Origin: Pempheris klunzingeri
Taxonomy: Eukaryota; Chordata; Actinopteri; Acropomatiformes; Pempheridae
Assembly (NCBI RefSeq): GCF_042242105.1
Contig: NC_092022.1
Span: forward strand, 9,916,001 to 9,980,000
Direction: 5' to 3'
Length of the DNA stretch: 64,000 nucleotides
A program made the translations under genes and the position numbers. The stretch's first letter is position 1. Each line of letters begins with the position of its first letter. Positions 37,301-52,600 of the stretch are shown in pieces. The notes under the pieces were generated by a model. The model was not told where the DNA came from. It saw only the letters and a list, made by a program, of their open reading frames with translations, and ran no database searches.

Positions 37301-40300
37301 TAAGAGGTTGTAAGACTATCCTTTGTGTCCTTTTAGACTGTACCGTATTATTGAATGCGTCAAAAAAAATTAGCTTTTCCTTCCACATTTTTCAATTGAA
37401 AGGACTGAATTGGGCAAAATGGCAGCAAAGTGACTGAAAACTCCTGTTTAAAAAGCAGCTTTCTGTTTCCTGGTGACAGCTGAAAAACTGTTAGGGTCTG
37501 CAAACTGCAATGGATGTCTCATGCACAGATATTTCTAAGTACAGTCAGCCCCACATCACACTTTTCATCCAGCTGTTGGAACTCCAAAAAATTCAGGGTG
37601 AGAAAAACATAAAGTCGAGAAAAACCAAATGGGAGATTACAGAGCATGGCGGGAGTTTCTGTGTAAAAGTGTGGATGCTGTTTTTGCGTTAGTGGGTTAA
37701 TAGTAACAACTAAGCACAAGGCAGAGGAAAGAGCCCAAGATCACCTTCTTCAGTGAGGGTCACCTCAAAACTCTCTACAAGGAAGGGAGAAAAGATAAGC
37801 CCAGATCAGTTAAAAGAAGAGTTAGAATCTCAGAGAAAACACAGAGGACAGAAAGGCTATAAGCTCACAAAATCTCCATCAGAAAAGCTCAATTACTCGT
37901 AAGCAAAATGTTTTCTGCCAGTTGAAAGAAAGGAAGGATTAAAGCATATCTGAGAGGCAGTCTCTGTTGAAGTCTTTTACTAATGGCTCAGCAAATCCTT
38001 TTAGTGGAAACAACTAGTGAAAAAGGGACAGAACATCAAATTACACTCAAAAGTTTTAATGTCCACATGTTTTGGAGGATTCTTGAAAATCTGTCCTTCA
38101 TCAAGTCAATCTTACTTCTCTTAACACTGCACATCCATTTTCTGCAAAACCAGTTGAGGAATTGATTTATTGGCATTGATAACAATTTTAAACAAATCCT
38201 ACTTTAAGATAATAAATCTTGGGAGTAGTAATTAATGAAATGAAGAAGTCTTTCTGCTTGGCTGTTTGTTTTAAAAGCACTGTCAGGGCCTCTGGTGGGC
38301 CGCTCATTTTGTTTTCACCTACTAAACAATTAGAAATGGATTTCACATTAGGGACTTCTGTTCAGGGCCAGTCATGCAGTGAGAGTTGTGGGCGTCCGTG
38401 TTTACCACAGCTCTAATGACCAGCTCACACCAAGGCTTCAGGAATCCCTCTGCTTTTTGCTCGATACACAGGCCTCTCAGCTCGGTCATCACAGTTACTG
38501 TTGCGTATTGATTTTACAGTCTTGACCTACAGTGGTCATTTAACAGCTGGTACTACATAAACACAGTGAATTATTATCTGTGGATATTATTAGGTCAATG
38601 TGCTGTATGCTCTGTTTACAGGAACTCTGAGAAACAAGGATACTTTCTTCTGGTGCTTTGTTTAGTGTTCCTGAAACAATCAAATAACCCAGATCTGGTG
38701 GGTAGATGCTCCCTGCTTTGTGCTCCTCACGTGTTTTAGAGCTCTGTCATCCATGAACATTGAGCTTGTTTTTTTAAGTTGAAGGACTTTGGTTTCAACT
38801 ATTTTATCTCCAATTGGCCTCACCATACAGATATGCACAAGCACAAAGAAAGACACACTTGAAGCCAGTCCAACAGTACTTCACTACACACATAAAGTCA
38901 TATTGTGGCTCCTCATTCATGCTAAACATTTGCCTAATCACACTAATCTGACTTGAGAGCCCGTGACTGGCCTTCCTTGGCCTGTGGGTGAGCTTTATAG
39001 TGAATCTTGTTTGTTGGCACCAATGGACTGGCTAGAAGGAGGCTGTCGCGGCAGAGCTGGTCACCCCTGCTGCCACGTGAAGCCAGATTGCTAGCTCTGC
39101 CTCAATAGAGCTACTTCACAGGGACACACAGTCTACTCGCAAAGCCCTGTTCAACAAAAAGGGAGCCCCAGCTGAAAGACGTGGGGGCACCCAGCTCTGT
39201 GTTCAAGGCTAATTTTCTGTAAAAGGAGGTAAATATCATGCACAGAATGGGAGTATTATTCAATTCCCTGCCTCTCAGAAATTATGAACCTCTTACTAAG
39301 GTTGTCCACCTTGGAAACTGTGTGCCAGGCCAATCAGCTCTTGAGAACAACAAAATTTCACATAACTTTGTGAAGAATATTACATTTGGCATCTCTTCTG
39401 ACAGGCACGAGGACGTTAAAGCCTCACTGGCTAAATCAGGAGAGGTTATCTGAGATAAAAATGGCCATATCAAGAGGAGTGAGAGCGCGGAGTGTGGAGG
39501 GAGTAGCACACAAAAGATCATACGACTCATGTGATGTGAAAGGGTGGGAAATCATTTTCAGTGCTGCAGTGCTTTGAATACTGGCCAAAGTCAATCCTGA
39601 TGTGATTAAAATCCCCAAGAGCTAATGCTGACTTGGTACATAAAGCACACTAATTGTGCCTCTCCACTGAGAGGATAAAAAAAAACAACGACATGAAAGA
39701 GTTTTTTCATCTGAATATCAAAAGGCCCAGTCTGGAGGATATGGTAGCCAGCTGTATGACAGGCATGTCATAAAAATCTTGTGTGCAGAATGCCATTGAG
39801 TTACACAGTCTGTTACCAGCAGTGCAGGAAATGATTATTCACCAATGCAGTGTTGCTCCCTCCTTCACTACTGAATGATTTGTAAAAGCGCACATTATCT
39901 CAAATTATAACCTATATCACAGATACTGACATTTATAGATCATAAAACGCCCTGAAGAAAGAGGGACCTTCAAGTACTAACCATGACATGATGATTTTAA
40001 TTATGCCAAGATTAGATTTGGGGTTGTACTTCGATGTTGAGTAAAGCTTTTTCGGTATATGTTTTTGGTTTCCATAACAAACTGATTACACAACTTTGAA
40101 CGTGCAAATGACTGTCTGTGAAATTTCTATGAAATGTACATTAATCATACATGAGCATTTTTTTGCATCTATCAGCCTGTAACATTATCTCACAGCTTTA
40201 ATAATACACAGTAATTAGTTTATTTTCTCTTAAGAGAGTAAGTCCAAGTAAAGTGAAGCTGAGGGAGAAAGTAAGAAGCAGCAGCAGCATTAAACCTCCT

Positions 40301-43300
40301 CTCTCACCTGCATAGCGTAGAGGTGCATCCTTGTCCAGTGCAATTAGAGGGGGGTCCAGTAGCACTTTGTCATCGTTTTCCGTTACAATCCCATGGTACG
40401 TCGTCTCAATTGATGGTTTGTGCTTATTGACTGTGAGAAACAGAGAAAGGAAATGTCAGTATCAAAAAATATCTGAGTATATATAATAAAAGTTTGTACA
40501 AATCATTTTCTGTCCTGGGGTGAGATCTCTTAATGGGCAACTTGTTTTCCTCTCACCGGCACTAAATAGCAATTTCACATCTTTTTTTCTATGGTTTTAA
40601 TAATCAGATTTCATCTGTGCTTTCTCAAATTGCTAGTTTGACTTTTATCTTTCCTCCCATTGCAGCTTAAATACATTTTTAATGAGATTTTGGATGCTTT
40701 TGATATTATTTTTAGAAGCACCACACATAATGAAAGCATCACCTACAACAGGGCAACCCTGAGTCATGGAGGACTAAGAATCATGTGCAGGGTGGAGAGA
40801 AAATCTGCTGCTCTTGACCTTTGACTGCACTCATTCTCCATCTTTATTACAATGTACAACAGCTATTTATTGTTTGATTCACACAAACTGAAGAAAAATC
40901 CTTTCAAGGTGATTGAAAGTAATGGTCCAAGAAACGGAGACAGAACCACCATCCATATCAGTTAATACGTTGTGACTGGGGTGTCATAGGGAAGATAAAG
41001 GCGATGACTTTCAGGCCGGTTTATGGAGCAGTAGCTGGGCTGTTTACAGCTCTGTGTGCTAGTCGGCCTGGGAAGCATCCCAGCTGCAGACGAGACTCTG
41101 TTGTAGCTGGCGGCTGCAGAAAAAGCTGCAGTGAGTGACATATTTGGGCTGGCTTAGACAACAGCGTTGACGCAGGGGAGATGCGGCTCTCTTACAGCCA
41201 ATATGTGCTCACTCCAGAGCAAGGGGAGAGGATGGCATTTTGTGCTAGTGATCTGCAAAGGTAACGCCAACTCCGGCAGTCAACGCACTGGGAGAGGTGA
41301 CCTGGCCTGGCACTTTTCCTGACAACAAGACCGTGACAAATAAATCTAGTATGGCCAAAACATATACACAGCTCTTTAGCTGTATTCAAACCAAATCAAA
41401 TAAATAGGAAATATTCTTTTAAGTTATGAACACAACCCAGGGCTTGTTTAAATCATCATGGCCTCACCTAAAACCATTTTCATTGTCACTGGTCTGATAA
41501 ATTCAGTGTGGGCAGCTCATGCATTCAAGCAAATCCATGATATCAACAACAAGGCATGTGGCCCAAATGTAATGCAGGAAACTGTTCTGGTTATATAATA
41601 ATCCATCTGGAGTTAACAATAATCTGTTTAATAATTTATAAGGCATCATGATTTGCCAGTGGTTATATGGGAGTTTTCTTTTGTATTGCGGAGGAATATT
41701 TCTTGATAGTAGTGCTGCATTCATGTTGTCAAAAGTATCCAAGCACAGATTAATGATTTCAGGTAGTGGAAAATACAGCTGTAAAGGTGGGCTGTTATGC
41801 TTACAAACAAAAGGCAATAGTAGTTGCAATTAAAGCAATAAGCAAACTAATGGCTAATGCCTTCATTAATGTTGTGTGAACAAGTCTGAGACAAATATAG
41901 GACTTTTAGTTAAACATTAATCACACGCCCAAAGAGCATTTTCTCCTCTTACATTATACCATGGCAGGACAAGGTTGCACTGTCGAGCTTCTTAAATAAA
42001 AAGAGCCTCCAACAGCTATGTTTGTTATTACAGTGCCCATTTTGTTATCATTCTAACAAAGCACTCATGAATAAATCATATTTCCCATGAATTTATGCTG
42101 TTTTAGTGGGAACTGGCAAGGTGCATTGGGATTTTATTGCTGTTCAAGAGTACAATACTTTATTTTTGTATCTGAGTAAAAGCACACAGATGTGGACACA
42201 TTTTATGAGATGCAAAAAACTACGCCATAGAACTAAACTGCCATTACTGTCAGATTCAGTCTGGTCAGACAGCATAGGAAGTTAATCAATGATGATACAT
42301 TTCATGTGGCAAACGCCGTTTCTCTTGTCTGAAATAGAAACTGTGTTTCGACAGGTTTTTTAGCTCTTTGGCACTAATGACAAATCCAAAAACAAGTAAA
42401 AGGGTACGTGAATGGCAACACTTAACATCTCCAGCTTTGTTACTAACTGAAGCACATCCTCCAGCCAATGTTTACCCACTTATTGGGGCACAATGACACA
42501 TTCTGGGCACAACAATCATCTCAACAAGCAACACTATTTGAACAGACAATGGATTAATTACTGTATCTTTGTTGCTAAATGCTAGTTAATGCCATTCAAG
42601 CATTTGGTCCGGCAGCCAAACAAACATGTCGTTGGCACCTATGCACTTGTAATACTTCCACAACTGTTTCTATGGTCTGCAATTTAGTCTATTTTACAAT
42701 CTAAAAATTAAAGTAATAAACTCATCATGTAACACAACCAAAACTTTCAGTTGTTTCTCATCCTTGGGTTCCACAGTAAGTCCAGAACAAATGGCAGTAA
42801 AACTATTTATTCCTCTATGAGTCTTTACAGTTGAATCCCAATTGAAATGAAATCCACAACCATGTGGTGCTGCAGACATCTTCAACATCACACATTCATC
42901 ATCTGACTAATAGGAAGACGACTAATGTTCAATAACACAATCTGTGCTACAATTATATTATGAGCTTCTAACAGGAACCAAATAAAAAGAAAACCTACAA
43001 AAGCATACATAAATGATGAGGATGTTTTCAGACCACTTTAAATGTCAGTCTGCCAAATCCAATTTCAGCGAAGCAAATGACTTGCGTCGTGTGTCTTTCC
43101 ATAATTTAGTGTAATTCTGAGTGATTACATGATCAATGAAAATTAATTACAAGCGACTTGCACAGGGTTGGTTTCATGTGGGCACCACAATGAATGAGAA
43201 TTAACCATTAAACTCATTTTTTCTAGTGAGAAACGCTCTTACAGAAGTAGGCACGCAAACATTTGTGTAAATTTGTCACAATGCACAAATTAAACCTATT

Positions 43301-46300
43301 CTTATAGACTTATAGCTTAATAAACAACATTAAATAATTGCATTATGTTTTATTATGCATTTATTATGTTTTATTTGCTTGTCTTGGCAGGAAATAGGTT
43401 ATGTTATGTGAATATGTAATAATATAACATGCTATCGTTACATTAGGTATATTAAATATTTCTGGGCCAATTTCATGATAGATTGGGAGAGAGATGACAG
43501 GAAATTATGTGAGAGAGACCACATTTAAAAAAAGGTCTATTGTTATGACAATAATATTTTAATAAATGACAAAACTACAATTGACAGAGCATGTGCAACT
43601 AAAAAGAAATGAAAAAGAAACTATTAAATATTTACACTTTTTAAGAGAGGACTTTACCAAAATAAAGAATTTTTCATTTAATCTATTACACAAATTGCAG
43701 AACTAAGATTTCACATCACTTAACATCTCTGGTTGAACCTCATCCTACACAAGTGGTGCTTAGTAAGAATGAGCTGCTGCGTTAATTTGGAATTGATCAA
43801 ACCCAATAAATCGTCTTAGCTGTGCATCTCGTGACCTGAAGTGAAGTGGATGTCTTTAGACAGACAGCCAGACCAGACTACTAAAATAATCTGCTTTAGC
43901 CTCCACAGTGACTGTTAGCCAGGTCACATGTGGGCTTCACATTTGTCCGCGAGTCGTTTGTGGCCTTCAGCACTAAGGCGCACTGAACCAGGTCCACCAA
44001 TGAATGCTCCAACATCAAAACATCAAGCTGCATTCTCCTGCAGGTTCATGCAGCAAATTTCAGCCTCATCCTGACCATTAATAACAAATGAACTAACCCC
44101 AAGATGGCTGTCTGCCTTTTTTTTGCAAGTCTCAAAGATCAAAGAAAAAGAGTTTAACTTTAGAATGTGCATTTCATCCACTTCGAACAAGCACATCAAC
44201 TAAATGCCTGCTGGCAAATGTAAAACTAAATGTGGTTCTGTGGAAGTCAGAAAACTCTGTCACAGCAAAGGAACTTTGTGCTGTGAAGTCAAGCAAAGTC
44301 TAAAATAGCAGATAATGCAGACATGCTCTTAGATAGTAAACATAGGTAAGTGTATAAGGATGAGGACAAAAGAGGCAGACCTGTGAGGCCTTTGACAAAA
44401 TCAAAAGCAAACTGCACTACAGCTGCGCATCACCATTACCAGCACATCCCCTTTCGCTCACACACCTGTCAAACCTATCCATCTAAAGCCCGATTTTATC
44501 TAAAGCGTGAAATTCTCACATACATTGTGTGAAATTGCCAACAATGGCCCTTTGACAAGATAGCTTCATCACCCCCCTGCAAGTCTGCAGTGAATGGTAA
44601 GAACATTTGTTGTGCTGTGACTTGCTTGGCTGAGAACATGTGACACAGCAACAAAGACATGATTTGCTCAAATACACACACCATTTTTCTTGGAAAGTGG
44701 GTGATTTACTACATACAATATATATTACCTATAAGATAAGTGACTCTGCATTGTACAGTAAGGGAGGGAGTCTTTTTTTCCAGGAGGGGAGATTTAAGGA
44801 TTTAGGATGGAATGAGATTAGGAATGGGGCTTTGAAATGTTTGAGGCGGTCTGAGAGAGGCCCGCTGCTGCAGCATTGAGGATGTTCAGCATGGAAGACA
44901 GCCATTTTCTTAATTTAACTTGCTAAAGAAACCAATTCATCTAATGCAATGCATACTCACTACTAGCTCAATTACAACCTGCAGACTCAGTCCTTCACTC
45001 ACATAAAAGCAGATAATTAAGAGGAAACCCTTGACTCCTTCTGACAAGTAATCAACATTAAACTGCTCAATGTTCAAGTGATTCTTCCGATGTATTTCAG
45101 AAGATGCTCGAGAGGCACAAGTGTGTTGTATCCTAATTAACATTAAGTCTTGTCGAAATAATTTATAACTAAAACAGACTACGGCTGTGTGTCACACAGT
45201 GACTGCTTAATCCCAAACCGGGCTGCAATTAATTATTATACTCATTATAAACTAGTATTTTATTATTATTTATAAAATGACACAAAATAGTGACAATAGC
45301 CATCCCAGGCTCCGAGAGCCAAAGGGGACGTCTTCAAATTGTCAGTCCAAAACTCCAATTTATTCAAAAAAGTTTTAATTATATCAAAAGGAGAAAATCA
45401 TCAAGTCAATTTAGGAAGCTGGAAGCAGAGAATTGTTGTGTTTTGCTAATTTTTTGGCTTGTCATCAAAACTGTTGCACATTGATTTTCTGATGATCAAC
45501 CGATCGGTCTATGGTTTCGGGTCTAATCCCATGTAGAATGGCAAAAGAGATCATAGTCCTAAATCCTCACACGTTGAACCTAAGGAAGTCACAACAATGT
45601 GGATCAATGTTATGCCAGGAAAGAAGAATGCACTGAGAACTACTTCCTCATCATATTTGTATTAAAGTATATGGAGTATAAGTGCTGAAAGGAAAACAGA
45701 CTGTGTGCTGTGACACTTAACACTGTCAAGTCACTAAGCCATTACAAGATGGTCCTTAACCCTCCAGAGTCTTGGGGTAAAATGGACGTTTTTTACTACT
45801 TTTCATTTTACCTTTGTGTTTCCCATTAAAACTGTTTAGCTTGCTTTCTTTGTGTTTGTGTCATTGACGCCGACGGGCGGTCCGAGACTCTGAAGAGTTA
45901 AGGAAAGAATGAGGACGACACGTCATAAATCCCACTTGATGCATGTTTTCCTGCTAGACTGCAGACGGACTGGAGAAAAGTGAACAGGAGAGAGAAAAAA
46001 GCGGTACCTATCATCATCACTACAGTGACCTAGCATCCTATTTCTAGCCAAGAGACATCACTGGCCTCAATATAAATATTAGATGGAGAGTTAGGATATA
46101 AATATACAGATATAATGGGCTGACATTTGCTTCTTGCTAAATAATAGATAAGAATCACACAGTGTCCTCCCATGCTGACATAAAATGGACGCCATCTACA
46201 TAAAAAAGCATGATCTCAAAAATCCAACAGAAAATGAGCACTACTATATATTGTATCCACAACCAAACAAATTAAGCCCCAATCTGGCAAACACAGGCAA

Positions 46301-46617
46301 AATAAAATCATTAAAGAAGCCTTAGAGAAATTAATGAAGAAGGTGGGGAGAAACATGCACATGAAGCCATTGCTATGCATGCACAGATGGCAGACTACTG
46401 GACCCACTTACAGCTGGGCCGCATAGGATGCAACACGCAATCCTGTTACGCAGCAAATAAAGCCAATGACATTTAATCCTATAATGGGATGCAGCTATTT
46501 CATTCAGCGACAAGGTCAAACAACGAGCAAGACATCAAACTAAGCAACTAAGGCTGCCAAAAAAAAAAGCCAAGTTTTTATTATGTACGTCTAATGATGG
46601 GTATGAAACGATGAAAA

Positions 46618-46653
<36 letters not shown>

Positions 46654-49600
46654 AACAGCATGGCTGACTTCTGACACAGGTGGACAAGGACAAAGTACTG
46701 GGTGTGACTGTGTGCCAAGTTGTGCTGTGCCAAGTCATCTACTGATCAGCTCTACGTCTCTGTCACCTGCACTGTGAACTCTCTGGACCCAGAGTGAGTA
46801 CTTTAAGAGACCATTAATGCTTTAAAACAAATTGGTTCTCAAAATGATGCAGGCTATGTCATGTATAGAAATGGGTACAGATTAGAGGTCGATATAATAG
46901 TCATACTTTGGAGCAGGAAGAAGGTGATAGCCGAGTGCTATAATTACCTATATGAGAACGAATGAAAACAAAACCAAATGATGCCTCTTGCTACCAATAA
47001 AAAACCTCAGTGAAGCTCTGTGAACTCTAATGTTTTGTCCATCCGTCTGTCCATCATTCAGGCAGCATGCTGCAGTCAGATCCCTGGGATGGATAGCCTG
47101 AGTCGGGTAGTTTGGTGGATTTATGAAGAGGATGAAGTTGTTAGAGGATAAAACATAGAAGTGGCAAGGGGTTAGCAAGCTACGCTATAAAGGACAGCGC
47201 CTCTTCCCCTCCCCATGCAAAATGGTAATGTACGTCCCCATGACACCAGTAGGGCTGCAACAAACAATTGTTTTCATTGTCGATTAAACTGTCGATTATT
47301 TTCTTGATTAATCGATTAGTTGATGTGAAAATTTCGAAAAAAGGTTCATCAGTGTTTTCCAAAGCCCACAATGATGTCCTCAAATGTCATAAAGAAGCAA
47401 ACCAGAAAATATTCACATTTAAGAAACTGAAAAAGGGAGATCTTGACTTTCTTTATATACACTCACACTAACTGATCGAAGATACAACAATTGACGATTA
47501 ATTTAATAGTTGACAACTAACTGATAAAAGGTTGCAGCCACAGCGATAGGTGGAGGCTGTGTAGTGATCAGCCACTACTGGATCCAAGTTTCGCTGATTA
47601 TACACGGCCCTAAAATAAATTCAACCTTCATGAGAGTTATATTGTTCAGTTTTGTTGAAACAACCTCGATTCAGGATTGTGATTGAATGATGTGAATTTG
47701 TGTTGAGCGATGATGAACCTTGAACATTGTTTACTCAATTTCTCTAGATCTAACAGCCTACCACCCCGATAAGTCCACAGTGGAAGGAAATGGATGTGAA
47801 AGGTGGATGTGCTCTGGAAAAAGGAAAAAAAATTGTAGACCAAGGGGCATGAAATAGACAGTGAAAGTGAACTCATGTAATCCTCCAAAGCTGAGGACAC
47901 TGTTGACAAAAAAGATGTCAACACAATGTCAAGCGGTTTGGCTCTCTCAAATGCGACAAAGAGCAGATTAAGCCGATCTGCAAAATATCCCGTCAAAAAG
48001 AGCCAACCACGACTGGAAACACAACAAATCTTGTCCATCACCTGAAAAGGTACGGTCCCAGCGACCACACTGAGTATGAAAATAGTGACCCATGTTAGTC
48101 CACCGACAAGTTTGAAGCATGATCAATAACTCTGATTTCAGTGTTCAATACAACAGACACTTGCCTAAACTTGAAGGTGATAGAAAATGAGAAAAGGTGC
48201 TATCAAGTCCTCTTAAAATCATTTGTTGTCCAGTGTGATAAGCACTGGAAATTCTGTGCTAGTCTTACGAATGATTTACCCACATGATGATTAACTGTCT
48301 CGTATCATAAGGGTTCAATGGGCTGCACGTCTCTTTGCATAGAAACACTGTTTTTCTGTGAATTTCCTCTCAAATTGGAACAACAACCCATCAACAAAAC
48401 CAACAATCAACAATATAAAACTCCAAAGCAAGCTTTTAGGATAAATACTTGTTATGTGGAGGCAGTGTGATGCCATCCCTGACTTCTTTCATGGCCCCCA
48501 AAGAACGGGGTACCATACTGACCATTCACATGGACACAAAGACAAAGCCCCTTTATGGTTGCCTAGCTCTTTTATTGAAGCCTAACCTTTACAGTTTGGC
48601 CTATTAACCGTGATGAAATACTTCCTGCGAGAATGTTGGGCCACAATAGGTCCTGCTAATCCTGAGATTCAATAGGACGCCTGTACACACACACTCTCAC
48701 ACTCACACTCCCTCCATGCCTCTGCTGTGATGCCTCCTCTTCATGGAGGGGCAATAAAATCATTCTGCCTTCCCATCACTAACCAAAAGCTTTGCACGTG
48801 TCTAGCTACTGTGTAAGCCTCACTACTGCCATGGACTGAACCAAATACGATGATACCAGATTGTTCACAGGCGACTGGTCACCCTGGGAGGACCGGATAA
48901 ATACACCACAGCTGTCCAGATTGCAGCAGCATCAGTGCAGCAGATGATCAGTCTGTAATTATCAGATGAAGCCCGATAATCCCTGGGAACCTCTGAGGGC
49001 GTGTTGTGTAATGATGATGCTGCAGTGTCGGGCATGTGATGCATTGTGGAGCTCTGCTTCATCGATCTGGCTCATATTTTACATTTGATGTCCGACAGCC
49101 TGCAAGCTTTCACATTCTTTGATTACATGCAAATGTGAAGCGCCCCTACACCCCCGCTGTAAGGCAGGTCAACTACTGAGCAACACTTAACTCTTTAGTG
49201 CAATAAAAATCTATTTCAGGTATCTATTTGGCGACTTCCATTGTTATTTCCTCAGAGATTTGAGTTTATAGTATAATACCTATTTAAAATTACTAAATTA
49301 TCAGCCTGCAAACAGTGTGAAACTAAATAAATGTCAACATGTTTACATATCTAAAATCATTTACTGAGCAGCTGGTGGTTGACTGATTAAAAATACTGAA
49401 TAACCAGTCTACGCTGTGGTGCAAATGTTTGACTACCCTGAGTTATGAATAAATTAAAATGAGTTGAAAAACCTGCCAATCACAGGCAATATAAAAGACA
49501 GCATGGTCTACAAAGCAGTGTACAGGCTGTATTATTATTGTCTGAAACTAAATAAAGCCTCTCTGTTGCCAGGTTGTTATTCATACTTGTCCCATTAGCT

Positions 49601-52600
49601 GCAGCAGTACACTGAAGAAATGAGAAGGGAGCGTCTGTGCTCAGGTACTCAGACCTTGAGGGGTTTCCAGGGAGACGGCAAAAAAAAGTTTGGAAAATCT
49701 GAACAGTTTAAACTGTGAAAACAAAAATACAGAAGAATATGCTAAATGCAACACGTATACCTACTGCCTCAGAGTATTTGAGGCGATTACAGCTATACAC
49801 TGATTTCTAACTATTCAGAATCTCTGTGGTGTCCCGACAGATTGGAGCTCTTTCAAAAACAACCACAGGGTCCCTTCATGGCCGTTCTGAAGGCAGCTTC
49901 ATGCCTTATTGATGTCAGACAGAAATATCCAACAGAGACAAAAAGAAATTTCAGCCAAATGGGTGAAGGTACGAGTTGCATGCAAATCTGAGTCAAGGAA
50001 TGACTTCAATTGTGCTGGTGAGTGGCTCTCTTAATTCCAAGGACCGGGAATAATCAATGGACAATCTGCTCACGGTCTGAAACAGTGGGCACACTTCTCT
50101 GTTTGTCTTGCCTTACAAGTTCCTCAGCTTGTTGACGCAAGCCATCCCCATCACAGACCAGGGACTGTTCTAGGAGGCCTTGAAGACCCTTAAAGGAAAC
50201 CCAGACCTCAGAGGCCTCTCACTCCCCAAACACCCTGCTCACACAGGAGAGCCTCTCAGTTGCCCTGCCAGGCAACAACATTTGTTTGTCCTCTGCGCAG
50301 TTTCAACCGCCCAACAGAACGAACACACCCTCTGCGACCGTGGTGCTCCTCTGAAGAGGGGGTTGGGAGCAGCTAAACCTTGAATGCAACTCAATCACGT
50401 CTCTGTGTGAACGGCACAAAGGAGCCAGTGAGAGTGAAGAAGTGAGAGTGCGACGGCTGGAGCTCTGCACAGGCAGTCGGGTGTAGCTGACCTGCGGCAG
50501 GTAATGCGCTCTCTGGTTACCTGTTTCCCATGGAGCCTGACTCTTAATGTGAACACACCCAAATATGAAATGCCAGTTTTTAACCTGGAAGCAATGGATG
50601 AGGTAACACAGCCAGATAAGCTGCAGATATCGGTTGAAATAAAACCCATGTGCTCTGGGTTTTATTACGCTCTATCAATAAAAACATAAAAATCAGATGT
50701 GCACCACTGGCTATTACTTTTCATAAGTGTGGCACTCAATATTGACACGTTACATGAAGAAAAGGGATATTTTTGTGGATTTGGAAGTGTTTTTTCAATA
50801 TTATCTTCACAAGATGCTGCTTCTGTAGAATCTCGTAATTGAGCAGGTTTTAACTATTACATTTCATTTTACAATATAAGAATACACTAATTAAAATCCT
50901 GGATAGTCTGTCACATTGTCATATTTGTGTTTTCATTTCTGAATATTACTTTTTGTTCTGTACTTGCATTTCCAATGTATAACATCAAAAGCAAAAGACT
51001 CATGTGAATGTAAAATCCTTTTTTGGTGACCGACACAACTTCCCAGTCATCTGGCACGACTTAATATTCACTACTGAATGACCCATTCTTGACAGTTCAC
51101 TGACTCCATTCAGCCCATGAGGGCACCAATGAGAGGAAAGTCACCACCGACCCAAATTGAGTCCAGTATTCTCATGGCGGATCTTTACAGCACTGAGTGG
51201 CACATTACCAAATCGAAATGCTTCAACAACTTAGCACTTTCGGGGGGATTATCTCATATACACATTCTTGAAGGGCTTGAGTCGCGATCCTTCTAACAGT
51301 GACCGCATTGTGACTTGCTTAGTCAAGATCCTGACCCTGAAGTCTGGGCCTAAAAGCCCTTTGTTCCTTTGAGAAATAAAAACTGAAAAAATGTTAAGTT
51401 GTAGGAACAGGAGCTCTTTGTAGGGCAAGTAAACTGTTAGTCAAGGCGATACAGGGTAACATGTTTGGTAGTGGTGCTTATACTACTCAACAGAAGCAGT
51501 AATCAATTGTAAATCCTTATTACCTCAGTCCTGGTTCTGAGGTCTGTTTGTCAGCAGGACACGTCAACAAATACATAAGAGATTTCAGTGAAATTTGGTG
51601 TAAACTTAGGCCGTGACCCACAGAGCATGTGGTTAGGTTGGACTGTGGATAGCGCCACCATGCGACCAATTTCAAGACACCTTGTGGCTCATAAATCCTG
51701 TACCGTGAGATGTGGAGGCCAATCAGAATTAAAATTGCACATTTTTAGGATTATAAAATTTCAGTTACATCGTGTCCTCTCTGAGTCCTTTTTAGTTTCA
51801 TCTGCGTTCAATGACTAATGATGTCAAAGTCATGAATCTTGTAGCGACAAGATACTGGAGTACATCACTAAACATCAAATTAAATGGGTCCTATCAATCA
51901 AAACCATCCAGAGTGACGCACTGAAGACAGCTGACATTCTTTGTTTAACCAGTTGATGAAGCTCTGACATCTGAACCGATTCCTCTTTTCCCAATGTCAT
52001 CACATTTTCAGCCATCAGCCAGCACACTGTTGATATTTAATTATGTTATTTTCGGAGAAAAACAGCTCTGTAAACGGACGCTGAATGGTGGCACACAACA
52101 GTGCAACTAGAGCTGCATGGGAGAGGCGAACAATGCAGTCATTGTCAGCTGTGTGCATCCACATAGTTTCATAGTTTGCCATAACATAGCAAGATGGCAT
52201 ACGTCACACAGACTGTTGATGGTTTCTGAGTGTCAACCAGGTCATTGATGGTGGTAATCCTACCTTTTGGTTTCTGGGATCCTCTATTCAATATGCCTAA
52301 TCAATCAAATTGCTAAATGTTTTTTAAATTATAACACAAAAGACTATAGAGCAATTTTTTGCACAAATAAAGAAAATGTGTAAAATATGTCCTGCATTTG
52401 TTATGAGTACAACATTAACAGAATATTTTAATGTAGCTGCGCTGCGATCAGGGAGGAACCTCAGGGGACTGACAAATAAACTATTATTTCAAAAACTGTA
52501 CGTTTTTCTAGTTAATGTACAACAAGGAAGACTGGGAAAGAACGCTTGCACCTAGCCTGTAATGTGTACTGCTTTAGAGCCATGTGAGCAGAGTGCATAT

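Noticed and set aside
51588-51840. Stretch resembling a dispersed repeat (GAAATTTGGTGTAAAC words)
   Set aside because: I could not define ends, a partner copy or a family, so it is not listed as a feature.
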